Positions 60,411-64,000 of a stretch of DNA of 64,000 nt are shown here, piece after piece. Under the pieces are notes generated by a model. That model worked only from the letters and a program-made list of their open reading frames with translations. It was not told where the DNA came from and made no database searches. The translations under genes were made by a program, and so were the position numbers. Numbering within the stretch: the stretch's first letter is position 1; each line of letters starts with the position of its first letter. This DNA is from Chrysomallon squamiferum (lineage: Eukaryota; Mollusca; Gastropoda; Neomphalida; Peltospiridae): contig CM022670.1 of the NCBI GenBank assembly GCA_012295275.1, positions 500,001 to 564,000 of the forward strand, written 5' to 3'.

Positions 60411-62237
60411 TCTTTAAAAAAAGTTGCTCAGTAACCGAGGGTAATCATCGCTTCCCACGAAGCACGCCGTTCTTTGTCTTTCGTCATTCTTGCATCTATG
60501 TATGTATGTATGCATGCATGTATGTTTGTAGCTATGTATGTATGCATGTTTCTATATGTGTGTATGTGTATGCACTTATGTATCTGTTTATGAATGTATG
60601 TTAGCACGTACGTATGTAGTGCTAACTGGGTGGATGGAAAAATGAACCGACAGTTGGATGTATCTGTATCTGAATATGTAGTAATTTGCGACACATAGCG
60701 AGAAAGTTTAATCTCAGACGAAGTGTCTTCGTCATTAATTGTTCATTATTATGAAGATTTTTATTTATTTTAATAAATTGTCTATGTTGCTTAATCTGAA
60801 GAATTCTGGTTGTCGGAACGACTTCGGAATACGGATATTTTCCACATTTCAAGCTCTCAGCTAAAATCAATCAATCAATCAAAATCAAAATAACAAAATA
60901 TTTATATATACATATATGTGTGTATGTATGTATTTTTATCATAAACGTCTGCAGTTCGGTCAAATCAAGGTTAATGTTTCTGATTCTGGTACGTTCTACC
61001 GAGTCACGTTGATCGGTTTAGGTAATGCAGATTAATTTTAAGTAAAATATCATTATTTTTATGTATCCGATTATTATCCGATTATTAATAAAATTCTTTT
61101 TATTGTCATTATATATATAAATAGTGGTACTTAAAAACAAATTTAGCCCAAAGATGTGATCACACTGACATCGTTTTAAAAGGCAGATCTAGATGTATTC
61201 GGAACTGACATTACTAATAAAATAAATTATTAATTATAATTTTTAAAATTATATTATTATTTTTTTTTTTTAAGGAGATCCTTATTATTTTTAATTTTAT
61301 TTTTTTTATCTTGATATATATCATTAACATAATACGAAATTGGTGAAAATCTCTAAGAATTATGGGAATTTAGGTGCTCTGAGTACAACATGGAAATTAG
61401 GAAAAGAAGAACGAAAGCTGAGTGAAATGAGTAAGCACTTTTCACCACAACCCGATTAGAAACATTTACTAAGACTAAAATAAATAAGAATTTTATTATT
61501 ATTATTATTATTTGTATTTCTTTATTCTTTTTTTTTTTTTTTTTCAATTTCTCTCTTACAACGTGTTTGTGTTGATATCGCATCATCTCTTCCACTGTCC
61601 AACCTACTTCGTCACTGCTGCTGTGGAAATTCAAATTTATTAAATGGATTTTCGGGGGGGGGGGAGCTGTTATATTTACAAGTAAAAGGTATAATCTGTT
61701 TTGTTAATGAAATGGGGAAAATATGACTTGTTTTATTAATAATACACCATGCTTTTATTGCCCTCTATGCTGAAACGATCTAAGAACATGGTACAGAAAG
61801 AGTCACAACCAGAAAGTTCAATATTTCATTCTTATTGTCCATTCGTTTGCTAAGAAAGATGATTTCGTTTTTCTTTTTGTTTTATTTTATTTATTTATAT
61901 ATTTACTTACTTACACATTTACTTGTTTATTTACTTTCTTACTCATTTATTTATTTATTATCCTTTGTTATGTGTGGTTTTTATTTTATTTTTTATGACG
62001 TTGTTTTAGTCGCGCTGTGGTGGGTGTAGTATCAGTAGTTTGTGATCTTTGATTGTGAGGATATTTGCAAGCGGCTAATGTGGGATATATCCCGATGAAG
62101 AGGTCTAAAACTGTGACGTATTAAATCACAAGCCACGCCCCATTCGTGAACATTTGCTAAGATCAAAAACAAATAACGAACTTTTTATTTTATTTTATTT
62201 TATTTTATTCAGATACTCTGTGTGAAGACTGGAAAGT

Positions 62238-62889
62238 TTATTTGTTCTGGTAACGAGTTTTGTAAAAGATTTGTTCGTAGCAGCTGCAGTCCTGTGGTAG
62301 GTACAGGTAGTTGTAGTTCAGACCTTGATGCCAGTTGCTGACGTTCTTACTGCACCATCCCCAGAAAAACACCCTGTGATACTGGCTGGGGAGGCACTTG
62401 CTGTTACCACAGTCGCATGGGCTCCTACAAGTCCTGTAACTGTTTTTAAAAAAATAATAATAAATTAAAAAAAAAGTATGTATATTGCGAGAATCAGTAC
62501 ATGTAAATAACTATATTTCTTGATGACATCATATATTTGAATATTAATAGCTTTAAATATTTAAGATTTAGTTTTCGTATAACGATGAACAGAGAAAGGA
62601 ATGTAGCTAACATTATTTCTCATACACACGAAAGCAAACTAACAGAGAAACTCTGGTTTTTATGGAAGAATAATATCAAAATAATAAAACGTTAATGTTC
62701 TTTTTGATGTTAATTTTATGGGTTGAGTGAGTCAATGTTCGTATGTAAGCGCATAATTACATGCAGTGTGTCAGTCTGAATGGGTGTAAGCGTGGATGTA
62801 TGTTCACAGCGTGTGAGTGTGCGAGTAAGAAAAAAACTGTCAGTGTTGACGTGTGCATGCGCGTGCCTGTTCAAAATAGAACAATAACG

Positions 62890-62926
<37 letters not shown>

Positions 62927-63790
62927 CCATCACAATTAATCATCACTCACCTGCACTGGACAGTCCTAATTCGCTGCCAGTGAGGAAATATTACAAAGCA
63001 TGTGCTGTGATGGAAGCTGTAGATATATCGATTGTAGGGCCTGCAGGGTTCGCACTTACTGACCCAGTAGTACCACCAGTAAGAATGGTAGCGCTTGGAC
63101 AAGAAACTGGACGCTGGCTGACTGCGAGGCGCCTGACATCTCTCCGATGCTTTCATGATCTTTATTCCCTCGTCTCCGATGACTTTCTTCAAAGCTGCTT
63201 CAGCTTCAACTACCGCGCTGCAGTCAGGATTTTAAAAAAGCATAAGAATCGTCCGAGAGACCAGTAATAATATTTTAATATGGTAAAAGTTATCTTAAAT
63301 AACAACAACAAAAACAACAAAAAGAAATAAATTAGTCAAAAATACATCGATGTCAGTCAGTTAGCTAAATACTCGATCAAACAACCAATCAATCGATAAT
63401 CGGATAAATAAATAATAAAATAAATAAAATCAACTGACTGATTATAGAAACGTAATTACATACAAGGATTATATGATTACTATCAAGAGATCGAGAGTGT
63501 AGTAAATGTTTTTGAAAACCTCCCCAGTATTTCTCAACGCTTGGAATAAAAGTGGATTAGTAAATTTAATAATAAAAAAAAACTTCGATGGACTGGATCT
63601 AATTCTTCTAAGAGGCATTAAACGTTTTAACAGATGAAATGTGAACCAGTCGAATATACTTGTACCTGTTTTGTGCTCTGATGGGGCTAAAAGACATGTC
63701 ATGTCCGAATTCTCTATCAGGATCATTCGGCTGAACACGTGGACAACCCAACACTGCCGTGACCGCCAAGAGCAGCAAGAAAACTAGTTT
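62238..63790 (-). CDS. Secreted Cys/Trp/Tyr-rich protein B, paralogue of A (start exon outside window)
   Basis: Three coding exons are visible (transcript order): 63790-63666, 63217-62951 and 62439-62238, 594 bases in one frame: 197 residues plus a TAA stop. As in protein A, the first visible exon begins with the signal peptide just after its Met (KLVFLLLLAVTAVLG), so the ATG-only exon should lie beyond 63791. No convincing ATG plus donor was found before the window end. The shared core includes an AEAALKK block, CFVIFPHWQ, CLPSQYHRVFFWGWC and LNYNYLYLPQDCSCYEQIFY; the last 20-residue block is identical to protein A apart from what follows it. Intron phases (2, 2) are the same as in protein A. 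One cysteine has moved: protein A has FLC between PC and RC, while protein B has KCEPC and lacks the middle one. Function unknown; likely extracellular. Confidence 0.85.
62894..62924. repeat. Poly-A run in intron 3 of secreted protein B
   Basis: About 31 A residues lie 26 bases after the donor of the preceding exon on the gene strand, where they read as poly-T. The length may be an assembly estimate. Confidence 0.8.
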
Positions 63791-63833
63791 CTGAAAATAA
63801 AATAACATTTATTAATAACAATGGCTTCCTTCT

Positions 63834-63874
<41 letters not shown>

Positions 63875-64000
63875 ACCATGTAAAGGTCACAGTTGTGGTA
63901 TAAATGTTAATTAATTTATTATTTTCAAGTACATAAATCATTAATTAATTTAATTATTTATGTAATTTTCTAATTTAATTTAAGAAGTAGTCTAAAGATA
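63791..64000. other. Window end: presumed intron 1 of secreted protein B
   Basis: AT-rich sequence with an (ATT)n array at about 63838-63873. No start-codon exon was identified. Confidence 0.5.

Larger units (their letters stand above)
59740..62237. other. Spacer between the two secreted-protein paralogues
   Basis: No further copy or relic of the secreted-protein exons was seen. The spacer contains microsatellites, a tRNA-like retroposon candidate near 60290-60410 and a (TTTA)n-type stretch near 61880-61960. The right end should hold the 3' UTR of protein B; ATTTTATTTTATTTT sits just after its stop. Confidence 0.6.

Noticed and set aside
62761-63267. 168-codon + strand frame across secreted protein B
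   Set aside because: Antisense to the real exon at 62951-63217 and running through a poly-A (poly-Lys).

Overview
This is a eukaryotic (metazoan) window: AT-rich, full of microsatellites, with multi-exon genes bounded by clean GT-AG introns. The gene set (a CNGA-type channel, ABCE1, the ciliary assembly factor DNAAF6/PIH1D3, endonuclease V, an intronless heat-shock HSP70 and a tandem pair of secreted Cys/Trp/Tyr-rich proteins) fits a lophotrochozoan invertebrate, most likely a mollusc. That placement is inference from gene content and style; no species marker is visible.

Layout. 1-9.3 kb: no gene recognised, much simple sequence. 9.3-23.9 kb (+): cyclic nucleotide-gated channel alpha subunit in four coding exons (651 residues), with a 10.4 kb first intron carrying very long CT, AAT and AAG arrays. 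24-32.4 kb: gene-poor, with a 40-bp minisatellite and a promoter-like spot. 32.5-38.8 kb (-): ABCE1, 15 coding exons that join into a full 609-residue frame. 40.9-43.7 kb (-): DNAAF6, six coding exons, 189 residues. 43.8-48.8 kb: AT-rich spacer with a degenerate long-period repeat and one candidate small ORF. 48.8-53.2 kb (+): endonuclease V, eight coding exons, 317 residues, with a Cys-rich N-terminal extension. 54.6-56.5 kb (+): intronless HSP70 with a cluster of heat-shock elements. 58.2-59.6 kb and 62.2-63.8 kb (-): two paralogous small secreted proteins with identical intron phases; the second loses its start exon past the window edge.

The housekeeping genes are not a pathway; they are neighbours on an ordinary chromosome segment. 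The points most worth following are: (a) the eight-cysteine zinc-knuckle-like N-terminus spliced onto endonuclease V; (b) an in-frame partial duplicate of an endonuclease V exon start, with its own splice acceptor; (c) a minisatellite whose first unit is the end of the endonuclease V reading frame, stop codon included; and (d) the paired secreted proteins, an unrecognised family with twin splice acceptors at the same place in both genes. All exon joins were worked out by eye from splice sites, reading phase and recall of the families; no search was run.
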